DNA of 64,000 nt from Lactobacillus sp. CBA3605 (GCF_002970915.1 NZ_CP027190.1:558001-622000); one strand, 5' to 3'. Shown: positions 29,786-39,239, counted from the stretch's first letter. Notes: generated by a model not told the origin, from the letters alone. Numbers and translations are program-made.

Positions 29786-30160
29786 AAAAAAGGCCACTCC
29801 TCCTAGAAATACTAGGACGAATGGACTTCGCGGTACCACCTAATTTTGAAGAGCGCTCTGAAAGGCGTTCAGCTGCTGAGCATAGCCTAACTAATCGCCT
29901 GATGCGGTTTTAGCATCCGGTGATTAGTGTAGCTAGCACAAGCCGCTGCCTTTCATAGCGCGTTTCGACTATTCAGTCAAAACCTCTTCACACTTAAACT
30001 TTATTGTTAACGAACGTGTTATCCGTCCGGTCACCCCTACTACTAATTCAGGGCAACAGCTCGCAAGCTACCTTCACCTAAAAGTCGCCGAAAACTTCCA
30101 ATCCCGTTTTCTTTCTGAAGACGTCTTTTTAAGCTACTCTCTTGCTCATTGCTGGCTGAC
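29786..30160 (-). promoter_or_regulatory. T-box riboswitch of valS, specifier GTA (Val)
   Basis: The minus-strand leader has AGAGTAG, a specifier loop GAA-G-GTA-G (GTA at 30069-30071), the Stem I closing CTTGCGAGC, the T-box AGGTGGTACCGCG (29829-29841) and a terminator hairpin (29789-29823) with a 7-base T tract. The codon agrees with the downstream gene. Confidence 0.92.
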
Positions 30161-30163
30161 ACT

Positions 30164-30192
30164 ATTGTAATGAATTTAATCACTATCGTCAA
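30164..30192 (-). promoter_or_regulatory. promoter of valS
   Basis: Minus strand TTGACG (30187-30192), 17-base spacer, TACAAT (30164-30169), immediately beyond the tpx stop. Confidence 0.75.
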
Positions 30193-30195
30193 TGA

Positions 30196-30690
30196 TTATT
30201 CAAATTGTTTTAGAGCGTCTAAAGCCGCCACATAGTTTGGTTCATGACTTAAATCAGGCACGATTTCATGATAAACAATCTTCCCAGCCGCATCAGCCAC
30301 ATAAATGGCCCGGGTTAATGTCCCGTTATTTGGCAAGTAAAGGTTGGTTGCATACCCAAAAGAAAGGTCTTCATCTGACACCACGGTCAAATTTTTGACG
30401 CCTTCTTTAGCACACCAGCCAGCTTGATCGGCAATCGCGTTATTTGAAATGGCTAAGAAGCGGACCCCGGGATACTGGTCGGCTTGTTGGTTAAACTTCC
30501 GCGTTTGGATTGAGCAAACCCGAGTATCAATATCTGGCATCACACTAAACAAAACTGGTTTACCTAATAAATCTTTGGTTTTTAGCTTTTCATCGTGGGT
30601 CGTAAACACTTTAAATTTTGGCAACTGGTCGCCATCGGCTAATGGTTCCCCGACTAAATCTAACGGCTGATCATGAGATAATACTTGCAC
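30196..30690 (-). CDS. tpx: thiol peroxidase (atypical 2-Cys peroxiredoxin Tpx)
   Basis: Tpx reduces hydrogen and alkyl peroxides with thioredoxin as reductant. From the chosen start the peroxidatic Cys is residue 59 in DTRVCSIQT and the resolving Cys is residue 93 in GWCAKEG, the normal spacing. The start GTG at 30688-30690 has AAGGGG 8 bases upstream and gives 164 residues, as in typical Tpx; GTG and TTG codons further upstream are too close to that site. It precedes valS, from which it is independently controlled. Confidence 0.94.
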   Translation of the reverse strand: MQVLSHDQPLDLVGEPLADGDQLPKFKVFTTHDEKLKTKDLLGKPVLFSVMPDIDTRVCSIQTRKFNQQADQYPGVRFLAISNNAIADQAGWCAKEGVKNLTVVSDEDLSFGYATNLYLPNNGTLTRAIYVADAAGKIVYHEIVPDLSHEPNYVAALDALKQFE

Positions 30691-30790
30691 ATCCAACACC
30701 CCTTCATAACTTGATTACACTGACACATACTAGTTTCAGTTAGCATAAGTTAAATGTACCGCAAAGTGGCAGGAGTCGCAAATAATAACT

Positions 30791-32071
30791 TTAGGAATTG
30801 ATGAATTTTTGATTAATTTTAGCTGAATTCAAGGTCTGTTTTTGAGCGCGTTTCGCAAAGGCAGTCGCGATAGTCTGCTGGTTTTGGCCTTGAATCAATT
30901 GCCACCATTGACCAGCCACCGTTTGACTGGGAGTCCTTAACTGACCTGCTAAGCGACGCAATAAGGGCTCATAACCAGGCAATTTAAATTGCTGGACCAC
31001 GGCTTGCAGCGTTTGCATCAACCAATGGCCTTCCGTGCTAAAATGCATCGGCGCTAATGGTGCTGTCAGCGCCGTCTGTTGATTGCGTTGGTCACCAACA
31101 GCCACCCAGTCATCGGCTGTTTTAGGTTCATCTAAAATCAACATGGTGATGAGAAATAGTTGCAAGAATTGTACTTGTGCCAGACTAATCCCGGTCACTG
31201 TCAAGGGATTCAAATCCAAATGTCGGATTTCCAAATATTGAACGCCCGTCCGCTTAACATCGGCGACCTGCTGACCACCACGCAACCGCACTGCGCCATA
31301 AAATTCTTGCATGCCACTTAGCTTACCTTGATCAACTAACGCCTGTAAGTCATCCCAATAATGATTAAATGACGCATAAGACACCTTAACTGAGGGGTGA
31401 TTATGATACCCATAATGACTATTACGAATACTGCGGACGGGTTCTTTGGGGCCGGTTTGCGGGTCGAAAAAATGGGTCTCACTAATCGGCGTCGCTCCGA
31501 ATAAATAGGTCACAAACCAACGATACCGTAAATAGTTGCGCGCCATTTTTAAATACATCGCCGTCTTAAAAGCAGATAAAGTCGCATAGTCCGTTTGTTG
31601 CTGAAATAACTGGTTCATCAAAAATGGTGAAAATTCATAGTTAAAGTGCACCCCACATAACATTTGTCGTCGCCGACCGTACACCTGCGCTAAATGTTGA
31701 CGATAAGCGACGGCTTGGAAATCGGCCAACTGCGCAATGGGAATGTTTTGCGTCAGTCTTGGTAACGCCGGTGGCATGCTCAACGGCCAAATCAGTTCAT
31801 CTGGTGCTAAGACGCATTGCGTCGTTTGATGTAACTGCATCAAGCTAGCCATGAGGGCCGTGGGTGACGTCGTGATGGGTGTGACTAACTCTAATTGCGA
31901 TTCTGCAAAATCACGACCAATCCCCAATTCAGTCTGTAACTTTGTGGGAAAGGCCGTCATCGCCAATTGCCCGGCCGGGGTTATCCGCTGGCCTTCCCGC
32001 TCAACACCGAAACGACCAGCTAGTAACGTCGCTGCAGTTGCCTTGGCCCGTAACAACGGTTTAAAGTTCAT
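30791..32071 (-). CDS. gshA: glutamate-cysteine ligase, monofunctional (GshA type)
   Basis: Forms gamma-glutamylcysteine from Glu and Cys with ATP. The 426-residue protein matches the N-terminal ligase domain of GshF/GshAB enzymes, and the residues I expect for catalysis are present: GVEREGQRI near the N-terminus, DFAESQLELVTP with two metal-binding Glu, ELIWPLSMPP, GVHFNYEF, an IRNSHYGY segment and YLEIRHLDLNP. The start ATG (32069-32071) is 8 bases from GGAGG. A second, fused relative lies at 39846-42095 and lacks several of these residues, so this may be the working ligase of the strain. Confidence 0.88.
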   Translation of the reverse strand: MNFKPLLRAKATAATLLAGRFGVEREGQRITPAGQLAMTAFPTKLQTELGIGRDFAESQLELVTPITTSPTALMASLMQLHQTTQCVLAPDELIWPLSMPPALPRLTQNIPIAQLADFQAVAYRQHLAQVYGRRRQMLCGVHFNYEFSPFLMNQLFQQQTDYATLSAFKTAMYLKMARNYLRYRWFVTYLFGATPISETHFFDPQTGPKEPVRSIRNSHYGYHNHPSVKVSYASFNHYWDDLQALVDQGKLSGMQEFYGAVRLRGGQQVADVKRTGVQYLEIRHLDLNPLTVTGISLAQVQFLQLFLITMLILDEPKTADDWVAVGDQRNQQTALTAPLAPMHFSTEGHWLMQTLQAVVQQFKLPGYEPLLRRLAGQLRTPSQTVAGQWWQLIQGQNQQTIATAFAKRAQKQTLNSAKINQKFINS

Positions 32072-32263
32072 CCTCGCCACCTCCGTATCCTACTCAGTAG
32101 AAATTAATGACATTATTTTATCATTTTTCAGCTATAACTTTAGTAATATTGCACTAATTAGCCGGACTTGGTTTAGCGAACGAAAAAACTGCTTAGTTAA
32201 CAACCAATACCGCAGCAAGCTCAAGTTGGCCCAGCTAAGTCATACCTTGGAAAATAAATTCAA
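32072..32263. other. gshA upstream region
   Basis: About 190 AT-rich bases upstream of gshA. A minus-strand TGA-TAAAAT near 32120 may serve as an extended -10. I see no gene or known RNA. Confidence 0.35.
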
Positions 32264-32301
32264 GTAAAAAAAACGAGCTCAGGATTATCCCAAGCTCGTT
32301 G
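32264..32301 (-). terminator. intrinsic terminator beyond the repeat array
   Basis: Minus-strand stem AACGAGCT / AGCTCGTT with an 8-base T tract. It lies downstream of thiI and the repeat array, so thiI transcripts could include all five repeats. Confidence 0.85.
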
Positions 32302-32341
32302 CTTAAACGTTTAAATTAGTGTGGTCACCATGTCCTGCATT

Positions 32342-32806
32342 GCCGAAACGTGCTCACCACCACTGCCCCTGTGCTTAGGGACGTCACGAGCACCATGCTT
32401 AGAACCGCATGATACTCGAACCCGATGGTGCTTTTTTGCCGAAACGTGCTCACCACCACTGCCTCCTGTGCTTAGGGACGTCACGAGCACCATGCTTAGA
32501 ACCGCATGATACTCGAACCCGATGGTGCTTTTTTGCCGAAACGTGCTCACCACCACTGCCTCCTGTGCTTAGGGACGTCACGAGCACCATGCTTAGAACC
32601 GCATGATACTCGAACCCGATTGTGCTTTTTTGCCGAAACGTGCTCACCACCACTGCCTCCTGTGCTTAGCTACGTCACGAGCACCATGCTTAGAACCGCA
32701 TGATACTCGAACCCGATTGTGCTTTTTTGCCGAAACGTGCTCACCACCACTGCCTCCTGTGCTTAGCTACGTCACGAGCACCATGCTTAGAACCGCATGA
32801 TACTCG
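32342..32806. repeat. five tandem copies of a 97-bp non-coding repeat
   Basis: Copies begin (GCCGAAAC) at 32342, 32438, 32535, 32632 and 32729; periods 96, 97, 97, 97. Copies 1-3 carry GTGCTTAGGGACG, copies 4-5 GTGCTTAGCTACG; junctions after copies 1-2 read GATGGTGC, after 3-4 GATTGTGC. The last copy is cut after GATACTCG. 97 is not a multiple of three, so open frames here are artefacts. In minus-strand RNA each unit contains a 12-bp stem CGAGTATCATGC / GCATGGTGCTCG with two G-U pairs and loop GGTTCTAA. Confidence 0.9.
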
Positions 32807-32834
32807 TGACTAGGCTATGCTCGGAAGCAACCCG

Positions 32835-32847
32835 TGGTGGTGAGCAC
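32835..32847. repeat. 13-bp inverted partner of the repeat motif
   Basis: TGGTGGTGAGCAC here is the exact complement of GTGCTCACCACCA found in each repeat copy (copy 5 at 32737-32749). It lies 8 bases beyond the thiI stop. Confidence 0.8.
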
Positions 32848-32854
32848 TCTTGTT

Positions 32855-34072
32855 TTACAACAATTCCGCAAAAACATCTTCTTGGGCATTCATATAATTC
32901 TCACCCGGTTTAATTTCGCTAATCTTAATCCCGTCCATGGCCCGTTGCATTAAGCCTGCCACGTCAATCCGTTCTTCATATGAACGTGACCGGTCGAGCT
33001 TAGGATGCGTCTTAGGTGCTGGTGGTGCAAAAATCGTACAGCAGTCTTCAAATGGCATGATTGATAAGTTATACGTATCAATCTTTTCCGCTACTTTAAT
33101 GATTTCAGTCTTGTCCATTGAAATCACTGGTCGCAATACAGGAAGTGCCGTCACGTCATTGATGGCAATCATACTGTCCATCGTCTGTGAGGCCACTTGA
33201 CCTAAAGATTCGCCATTAAAAATAGCCTTACCATGGCGTTCCCGCGTAATGGCATCCATTAGACGCATCATTAACCGTCGTTGAACCGTCATTAAATAAC
33301 CTTCAGGAACCTTTTCTTTGATTTCTTCTTGGATTTCCGTAAATGGAATCTGGATAAACTTCACACTACCGGAATAGCTCGCTAACGTTGAGGCCAATTG
33401 CTTGGCTTTGGCTAACGCTTGTTCACTCGTATATGGCGGACTAAAGAAGTGCACCATCTCCATATCAACACCACGCTTCATGCCTAAGTATCCGGCAACA
33501 GGTGAATCAATCCCACCAGACAGCATCAACATTCCTTTGCCAGCAGTTCCAACCGGCAAGCCCCCAGCACCGTTAATGGTCTCAGAAGATAGGAAAATGC
33601 CATTCATGCGAACTTCTACCCGAATGACGATATCGGGATGTTGCATCTTCACTTGAATACCAGCAACATGATCTAGAATTTGGCCACCTAACATGTCATT
33701 GATTTCGTTCGTGTCGTATTCAAAATGATGATCAGAACGACGAGTATTGACCTTAAACGTCATCCCTGGTTTGAATTGCGCCTGCACCATGGCAATCGCC
33801 GTAGCATAAACCTCATCCATATCTTGAGCGACCCGAATACTGGGTGAAAAGTTTTGAATCCCAAAAACCAATTGTAAACGATCCATGACACCTTGTGCAT
33901 CTTCATCATGTAATGAGATATGCATCCGGTCACGGTCAGCATGTACTTTTAACGTGGGAAAGTCGTGGAGCGCTTTGCGGACGTTACGGCCTAAGCTATC
34001 AATAAAGTTGCGGCGATTCTTGCCCTTAGTTGATAGTTCGCCATAACGCACCATAATTTCAGTATATTGCAT
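32855..34072 (-). CDS. thiI: tRNA 4-thiouridine synthase ThiI
   Basis: ThiI adenylates U8 of tRNA and transfers sulfur to give 4-thiouridine. The 405-residue protein has an N-terminal ferredoxin-like plus THUMP region (about 1-170) and a PP-loop ATPase with [19 protein letters not shown]. It lacks the rhodanese domain of enteric ThiI, as in Bacillus, where a dedicated cysteine desulfurase supplies the sulfur directly. That desulfurase gene lies 17 bases upstream. The repeat array begins about 50 bases after the stop. Confidence 0.95.
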   Translation of the reverse strand: MQYTEIMVRYGELSTKGKNRRNFIDSLGRNVRKALHDFPTLKVHADRDRMHISLHDEDAQGVMDRLQLVFGIQNFSPSIRVAQDMDEVYATAIAMVQAQFKPGMTFKVNTRRSDHHFEYDTNEINDMLGGQILDHVAGIQVKMQHPDIVIRVEVRMNGIFLSSETINGAGGLPVGTAGKGMLMLSGGIDSPVAGYLGMKRGVDMEMVHFFSPPYTSEQALAKAKQLASTLASYSGSVKFIQIPFTEIQEEIKEKVPEGYLMTVQRRLMMRLMDAITRERHGKAIFNGESLGQVASQTMDSMIAINDVTALPVLRPVISMDKTEIIKVAEKIDTYNLSIMPFEDCCTIFAPPAPKTHPKLDRSRSYEERIDVAGLMQRAMDGIKISEIKPGENYMNAQEDVFAELL

Positions 34073-34089
34073 TAACAGGTTCCTTTCAG

Positions 34090-35244
34090 TTATGCGTCAG
34101 CATTGATCTTAGAAAATTTCTGATATAAGTTATCGAAGACACGATTAAATTCATCCGCTTCGGCCAACGTATTGTTCTCATCTAAACTAATCCGAATGGC
34201 ACTCGTGGCAATCGCTTCTGGTACTTGCATGGCCATTAGCGTACTAGAAGCCAAATGTTTTTTAGATGAACAGGCACTCGTCGTCGAAATGTAAATGCCT
34301 TGGTCTTCGAAAGCATGCACGATAGTTTCACCACGAACCCCATTAATCGTAAAACACAAAATATGGGGTGCAAACCCAGTCGTTGGTTGACTAAAAATAG
34401 TGACTTTCGGCAGATCTTTGATATGGTCATAGACCCGTTGCTTGATGGCTCGTTCACGGGCAACTTTAGTCGTTTCATCCGTTAATAAGAGACGTAAGGC
34501 TTTCGCCATTCCTGCAATTGCTGGCACATTTTCCGTGCCTGAACGCCAATTATCTTCTTGACCGCCACCCGTCATTAATGGCGCTAATTTGCGACCTTGG
34601 CGGGCATAAATAAAGCCCACGCCGCGGGGCGCATGAAACTTATGCCCCGAAAAAGTGACGAAATCAACTCGATCATTCATAATCAAGTTTTGAATTCCTT
34701 TGCCAATTCCTTGGACAGCATCCACATGAAAATGAATCTTAGGATAGGGTTTTAAAATCTCAGCTACATCTAACAACGGTTGAATCGTGCCAATTTCATT
34801 ATTGACAGCCATCACTGATACTAAAATCGTATCGGGTCGAATCGCCGCTTTTAAGTCGGCGGGATTAATCCGGCCCTCTTGATCGACCGGTAAGTACGTA
34901 ATATCAAAACCTAAATCAGCCAATTGTTCCATTGAATTATGAATCGCCGGATGTTCAACCGCTGTGGTAATGAGGTGTTTCCCAAAACTCCGCTTTTCAA
35001 TGGCGGTACCTTTAACGACCCAATTATCGCCTTCAGTTCCCCCAGAGGTAAAGAAGATTTCACTCGTTTTCGCACCAATTAAATCCGCAATTTGATGCCG
35101 CGATTGTTCCAATAAATGAAACGCATTTTCACCAAAATTGTGTAAACTTGATGGGTTACCCCACACCTTTTGCGACACCTTAGCATAGGTTTCAACCACT
35201 GCTGGAGCAGCTTGCGTCGTCGCACTATTATCAAAATAAATCAT
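34090..35244 (-). CDS. cysteine desulfurase (IscS/NifZ type), ThiI partner
   Basis: A PLP-dependent class V enzyme of 384 residues that takes sulfur from cysteine. The Schiff-base Lys is in [11 protein letters not shown], the N-terminal [10 protein letters not shown] and the active Cys loop STTSACSSK are intact. The start ATG (35242-35244) is chosen at the conserved IYFDN position, 9 bases from AAGG. Its place before thiI and after ezrA equals Bacillus nifZ, which serves tRNA thiolation and thiamine rather than general Fe-S assembly. No iscU or suf genes are nearby. Confidence 0.92.
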   Translation of the reverse strand: MIYFDNSATTQAAPAVVETYAKVSQKVWGNPSSLHNFGENAFHLLEQSRHQIADLIGAKTSEIFFTSGGTEGDNWVVKGTAIEKRSFGKHLITTAVEHPAIHNSMEQLADLGFDITYLPVDQEGRINPADLKAAIRPDTILVSVMAVNNEIGTIQPLLDVAEILKPYPKIHFHVDAVQGIGKGIQNLIMNDRVDFVTFSGHKFHAPRGVGFIYARQGRKLAPLMTGGGQEDNWRSGTENVPAIAGMAKALRLLLTDETTKVARERAIKQRVYDHIKDLPKVTIFSQPTTGFAPHILCFTINGVRGETIVHAFEDQGIYISTTSACSSKKHLASSTLMAMQVPEAIATSAIRISLDENNTLAEADEFNRVFDNLYQKFSKINADA

Positions 35245-35394
35245 ACATGAGCCTTCACTTTCCAAAAAAGTAGCGCTAAGCACTTACTTTCGATAAGAAT
35301 TCTTTGCAATTATACCAAATAATCACGTTGAAACAAGTCCTGCTGTCTGGCCGTTCACCAGTCCGGCCACCAACTAAGCCACCATTATCCCAAT

Positions 35395-35420
35395 AAAAAA
35401 CCACCGTCACCGGTGGTTTT
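35395..35420 (-). terminator. intrinsic terminator after ezrA
   Basis: Stem AAAACCACCG / CGGTGGTTTT (35397-35406 with 35411-35420), loop TCAC, T tract on the minus strand. Confidence 0.88.
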
Positions 35421-35422
35421 GC

Positions 35423-37132
35423 TTACTCAACATCATCTTTCTTTTGCGCATAATAACTATCTTCAATTCGTTTATAAGCACCTGGATCGACCTTGTCAAT
35501 GGCCGTCGCAATCACTTCTAAACTGTGGGCATAGTCGTGGTCCTCATTAAATAATTGTTGTGCAGATACACTAGCCGCTTGAATCTCTTCATGATTCGTT
35601 TTATAGCGATTCGCATACTGCAGTAGTTGTTCGGCTAAAATCGCTGAATCCATTAAATCAGTTGTTTTTTCTTTTAAGGTTGCCAAGTCAGCTTGAATCA
35701 CAATCAACTGTTTCGTAATATCATCCATATTAATCACTAACTTATTAATATCGTGATCTAAGCGTTCGATTTCTTTGCTGACAACAAAAAAATAGTCCAA
35801 ATAAGCTTGCGGTAACCCTGGCAAATTGAGATTTTCCACTTGCCGTTTAATGGCATGAATTTCGAAATCAAAGCGTTGTAACGTTGATTGGGCTTTTGAT
35901 TCTTCAGCCGCTAAGCCAGCGACACCCTTATCAATTGCAACTTGCTCTTCCTCAATCCCCTTTAATTGCGTTGCTTGATCAGTATAATGCGCCGCAATTT
36001 GGCTATAGACTGCTTGCTTACTCGTGATAGCCGTGACATCGGCTTGATAAACAGACTCAATATTTTTCAACTGTTCATTAAGTTCCCGCGTGCGTTCAAC
36101 TTCATGGTCATTCAACGTATAGCTTTGTGCTAACCGATCCAATTCAATCTGTAACCGATGATTTTGATTCATCGCATGCGTTAGAAATTGACTGATTTCA
36201 GCTTGTTTTTCATCAACAACCGCTTTCGCATCAATCTCGACCTGTAGCACATCGTAGATATGATCAATCCGCTTCTCAATGGCATGGTTACCGGCTTCAG
36301 CCTCGGCGACCTTTAACTCGCCAAGCAACGCTGTGTTCGCATCAATCGCTTGCTTCAAGGATTGAATTTCAGGCTCAATCGTGGCAACTTCGAAATGAAA
36401 ATGTTGGTCAACTAATTGCTGATATCCCGTCGCCAATTCCTTGATTTGATCTGGAAAGCCAGTGACCAAATCCTTATAAATTGGTGGAATCCGGTCAATA
36501 TCTGCTTCTAAAGCACTCGTATCATGCCGCAACTGGTCTAATACTTGTTCAGCCGCATCATGATCGCCCGCTTTCGCTAACTGTGAAAACCGATCAAAAT
36601 CACTTTCAAGATTAGCAAGGCGATCTTCTAATTGGTCGATACTTGGCCCAAACGAAAAGTTTTGTGATAACAAGGTTTTTCGTAAATTCTGATATTTCTT
36701 TTCTAGTTGTGCGACTGCTTGCCGATGCGCTTGATCAGCGTCATCTAACGCTTTCAATCCTTGTCGTGTCTCATCAATACTTGTTTTGATGATGGCTAAG
36801 GCTTGGCTGGCTTTTTTCAGATTCTGCCGGGCCTCGACGAATTTGATTTTGCGCGTCAATTCTTTGGTTTGCGTCAACTGTTCACTGACCGCTGGTAACC
36901 GATCATTTTGAACCACTTGATCGTCATTTTGGAGCGTCGCTAACTTTTCTAACGAGCCACCGGTTAATCCCAGTCCTTCGATTTTTTCAAAATCAGTTGC
37001 TTGTGCAGCGGCGACTAACGCTTGCTGCTGCGACGTTAGCTGCTGAATTTGTTTATCTATGTACAGTTGAAATCCTTTGATCGCAGCGTAAATCACAATC
37101 GCGACAACCACAATACCGATTGCTACTTGCAT
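35423..37132 (-). CDS. ezrA: septation ring formation regulator EzrA
   Basis: EzrA is a membrane-anchored negative regulator of FtsZ ring formation. The 569-residue protein has one N-terminal membrane helix (about residues 4-20) followed almost wholly by long helices of the spectrin-like repeat type, rich in Leu, Gln, Glu and Lys. The size is that of the family. It lies between the divergent methionine-sulfoxide reductase gene and the cysteine desulfurase, an order shared with Bacillus. It ends at a clear terminator, so it is probably monocistronic. Confidence 0.94.
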   Translation of the reverse strand: MQVAIGIVVVAIVIYAAIKGFQLYIDKQIQQLTSQQQALVAAAQATDFEKIEGLGLTGGSLEKLATLQNDDQVVQNDRLPAVSEQLTQTKELTRKIKFVEARQNLKKASQALAIIKTSIDETRQGLKALDDADQAHRQAVAQLEKKYQNLRKTLLSQNFSFGPSIDQLEDRLANLESDFDRFSQLAKAGDHDAAEQVLDQLRHDTSALEADIDRIPPIYKDLVTGFPDQIKELATGYQQLVDQHFHFEVATIEPEIQSLKQAIDANTALLGELKVAEAEAGNHAIEKRIDHIYDVLQVEIDAKAVVDEKQAEISQFLTHAMNQNHRLQIELDRLAQSYTLNDHEVERTRELNEQLKNIESVYQADVTAITSKQAVYSQIAAHYTDQATQLKGIEEEQVAIDKGVAGLAAEESKAQSTLQRFDFEIHAIKRQVENLNLPGLPQAYLDYFFVVSKEIERLDHDINKLVINMDDITKQLIVIQADLATLKEKTTDLMDSAILAEQLLQYANRYKTNHEEIQAASVSAQQLFNEDHDYAHSLEVIATAIDKVDPGAYKRIEDSYYAQKKDDVE

Positions 37133-37304
37133 ATAAATGCCCCTTACTTAATTTAAATTACTGTATAATAGTTTAGTTGTTAGTTCACCCTGTCGAACTG
37201 CAACCTTGCATTTTGCTACCATTCCAATTAAAATCTAACACAAATTATAGCATAGTCGCAATTATCAAACAGTATGAATTTATTAACTTCTAGGAGGATT
37301 TTTT

Positions 37305-37766
37305 ATGTCAACGACCGAAACATCACTTATGAACCAACAATTAGATGCCCTACTCTATGAAGAAACCAACTTAATCGCGAATTTAGCGAACGCCAGTGCC
37401 TTAATTAAGACGACCGATACTGGCCTTAATTGGGCCGGCTTTTACTTATATAATAGTGAGACCGACCAGCTTGACTTGGGCCCATTCCAAGGTAAAGTCG
37501 CTTGTATGCATATCAAAGGTGGTGCTGGCGTAGTCGGTACCGCCTTTGACGAACAAACTAGTCGTCGGGTCGCTGATGTTCATCAATTCCCGGGGCACAT
37601 CGCCTGTGATAGTGCCAGTAATTCAGAATTAGTCGTGCCCATCACAAAAAATGGCCGTAAAATTGGCGTTTTAGACTTAGATTCACCTGATCTCGATCAT
37701 TTCAGTGCTGCCGCTGAAGCTGAGATGGTAGAATTTGTCGCTATTTTGACGCAACACATTGACTAA
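37305..37766 (+). CDS. free methionine-(R)-sulfoxide reductase (GAF domain)
   Basis: A 153-residue single GAF-domain protein of the fRMsr (YebR/MsrC) family, which reduces free Met-R-O. Conserved parts are LNWAGFYL, LGPFQGKVACMHI and DVHQFPGHIACDSASNSE. Two of the usual three Cys are present, Cys67 and the nucleophile-type Cys101, but the middle one (usually in GVCGTA) is Val77 here. Start ATG follows AGGAGG. It lies directly before rpsD, the same neighbour as Bacillus ytsP. The rpsD promoter overlaps its 3' end. Confidence 0.88.
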   Translation: MSTTETSLMNQQLDALLYEETNLIANLANASALIKTTDTGLNWAGFYLYNSETDQLDLGPFQGKVACMHIKGGAGVVGTAFDEQTSRRVADVHQFPGHIACDSASNSELVVPITKNGRKIGVLDLDSPDLDHFSAAAEAEMVEFVAILTQHID

Positions 37767-37788
37767 TGAGGTCTTTGCATGCTATGCT
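37759..37788 (+). promoter_or_regulatory. promoter of rpsD
   Basis: TTGACT (37759-37764), 18-base spacer, TATGCT (37783-37788) preceded by TGC (extended -10). Transcription should start close to 37796, at the first base of the leader stem. Confidence 0.6.
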
Positions 37789-37797
37789 ACTCATTGT

Positions 37798-37935
37798 GTA
37801 AAATAATGCAGCAGTAAGTGGTAAGCTCGTCAACAGATTGGTGCCAGTTAATGGTCAGTTAGTAACCTGCGGCTGCAATGGTGAAAACTGCAGTCTAATC
37901 TGAACGAATATCGAACTTACATCGGATTATTTTAC
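37798..37935 (+). promoter_or_regulatory. S4 autoregulatory leader of rpsD
   Basis: A perfect 10-bp long-range stem GTAAAATAAT / ATTATTTTAC (37798-37807 with 37926-37935), continued by AGTAAGT / ACTTACA, encloses a structured 120-base region just upstream of the rpsD ribosome binding site. Bacillus rpsD is autoregulated by S4 through such a leader; assignment here is by position and structure. Confidence 0.65.
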
Positions 37936-37966
37936 TCCAACTAAAATTTATTGGAGGATACAACAT

Positions 37967-38575
37967 ATGTCTCGTTATACAGGTCCAAGTTGGAAGATCT
38001 CCCGTCGTTTGGGAATGTCTCTTTCAGGTACTGGTAAAGAATTAGCTCGTCGTCCTTATGCTCCTGGTGATCATGGTCAAGGTCGTCACCCAAAGCTTTC
38101 TGAATACGGTACGCAATTACGCGAAAAGCAAAAGTTACGGATGATGTACGGTTTAACTGAACGTCAATTCTCTAACTTATTCCTTAAAGCTGGTAAGATT
38201 CGCGAAGGTAAGCATGGTGTTAACTTCATGATCTTACTCGAACGTCGTTTAGACAACATGGTTTATCGTTTAGGTTTGGCTACTACTCGTCGCCAAGCTC
38301 GTCAATTGGTAAACCATGGTCACATCACTGTTGATGGCAAACGTGTTGACATTCCTTCATACGAAGTTAAAGTCGGCCAAGTTATCTCAGTTCGTGACAA
38401 GTCTAAGAAGTTAATCGTGATTACGGGTGCTGTTGAAGCCGTCGTTTCACGTCCTAACTTTGTTTCATTCGATGCTGATAAGCTCGAAGGTTCATTGACT
38501 CGTTTACCAGAACGTGAAGAACTTGAAGCAGATATCGACGAATCACTTATCGTTGAATACTACAACAAACTTTAA
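37967..38575 (+). CDS. rpsD: 30S ribosomal protein S4
   Basis: A primary 16S rRNA-binding protein and assembly initiator. The 202 residues show the S4 N-terminal domain and the S4 RNA-binding domain with [28 protein letters not shown]. Codon use is strongly biased, as for a highly expressed gene. Start ATG follows TTGGAGGA. It stands alone, away from the main ribosomal operons, which is the norm in Firmicutes, and is preceded by a structured leader. Confidence 0.98.
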   Translation: MSRYTGPSWKISRRLGMSLSGTGKELARRPYAPGDHGQGRHPKLSEYGTQLREKQKLRMMYGLTERQFSNLFLKAGKIREGKHGVNFMILLERRLDNMVYRLGLATTRRQARQLVNHGHITVDGKRVDIPSYEVKVGQVISVRDKSKKLIVITGAVEAVVSRPNFVSFDADKLEGSLTRLPEREELEADIDESLIVEYYNKL

Positions 38576-38587
38576 TTTCCGGTCGTT

Positions 38588-38619
38588 AAAAACACGTCGC
38601 ATTTGCGGCGTGTTTTTTT
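38588..38619 (+). terminator. intrinsic terminator after rpsD
   Basis: Stem AACACGTCGC / GCGGCGTGTT (38591-38600 with 38605-38614) and a 7-base T tract. Confidence 0.9.
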
Positions 38620-38624
38620 GCGTC

Positions 38625-39239
38625 CTAGGCTTCTAAAGCCTGCATAATCGCCATATAAATTGGGCTTAACGTCACCAGCGTCTGCTTTAGGCACGCTAAC
38701 TGGTCAGCGTCATTTTGCAATAATGGTGAGGCTAACATTAAGCTACGCCCGGTGACTAATTCACTATGACGATACTGGTCAAACTTCGTAATCGTCTTCG
38801 TGATATTGTTCGGTGTAGCCGGTTCGGTCTGAGCGACTGCATGATTATGACTAATCACATAATCAGCGGATAACGGTGCCAACCAGGCCTGTAAGTCAGC
38901 TGGCGTCACTTGTGCTTGTAGCGCCGTCTTCCCCTCATCCAATAAATCTAAATAGATAAAAAGTCGATCCGGCCATAATCCTAGTTCGAAATGCGGTAAC
39001 GCTTTATACCGCCGATGATCATCACTAAAGGCCACCCAAGTATCGACCGGTGGATTTTTATACCGCCGCAAATGTTGGGCCACGTGAGCATAAAATGGTC
39101 GCCCAGTTTGCGTCGTCAAAGTTGGGATTAGTTGAGCGGCTATGGCCTCAAACTTTGGATCGATGACCGTTTTAATTAAGTGCATCCGGCCCGCTAAAGT
39201 CGGCTCATCAAAAATCTTAAAATCACTTGCTGTAAACAT
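38625..39239 (-). CDS. UPF0637/DUF1054 family protein
   Basis: A soluble 204-residue protein of the DUF1054 (Bacillus YktB) family, recognised by FTASDFKIF at the N-terminus, the HVAQHLRR region, the VDTWVAFSDD segment and the GLWPDRLFIYLDLL strand. No catalytic residues are known and function is unassigned. It converges on rpsD, whose terminator separates them, and is divergent from the YueI-like gene. No signal peptide or membrane segment. Confidence 0.85.
   Translation of the reverse strand: MFTASDFKIFDEPTLAGRMHLIKTVIDPKFEAIAAQLIPTLTTQTGRPFYAHVAQHLRRYKNPPVDTWVAFSDDHRRYKALPHFELGLWPDRLFIYLDLLDEGKTALQAQVTPADLQAWLAPLSADYVISHNHAVAQTEPATPNNITKTITKFDQYRHSELVTGRSLMLASPLLQNDADQLACLKQTLVTLSPIYMAIMQALEA

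Noticed and set aside
32311-32800. Overlapping 62-81 residue open frames on both strands in the repeat array, near-identical to each other
   Set aside because: They arise because a 97-bp unit shifts frame each copy; no ribosome binding sites and no known protein. Not genes.
32342-32806. CRISPR array
   Set aside because: Units are contiguous with no variable spacers, and no cas genes are present.
32342-32806. tRNA-like T-arm (GGTTCGAGT) in the repeats
   Set aside because: No acceptor stem or anticodon arm can be drawn around it; likely coincidence.
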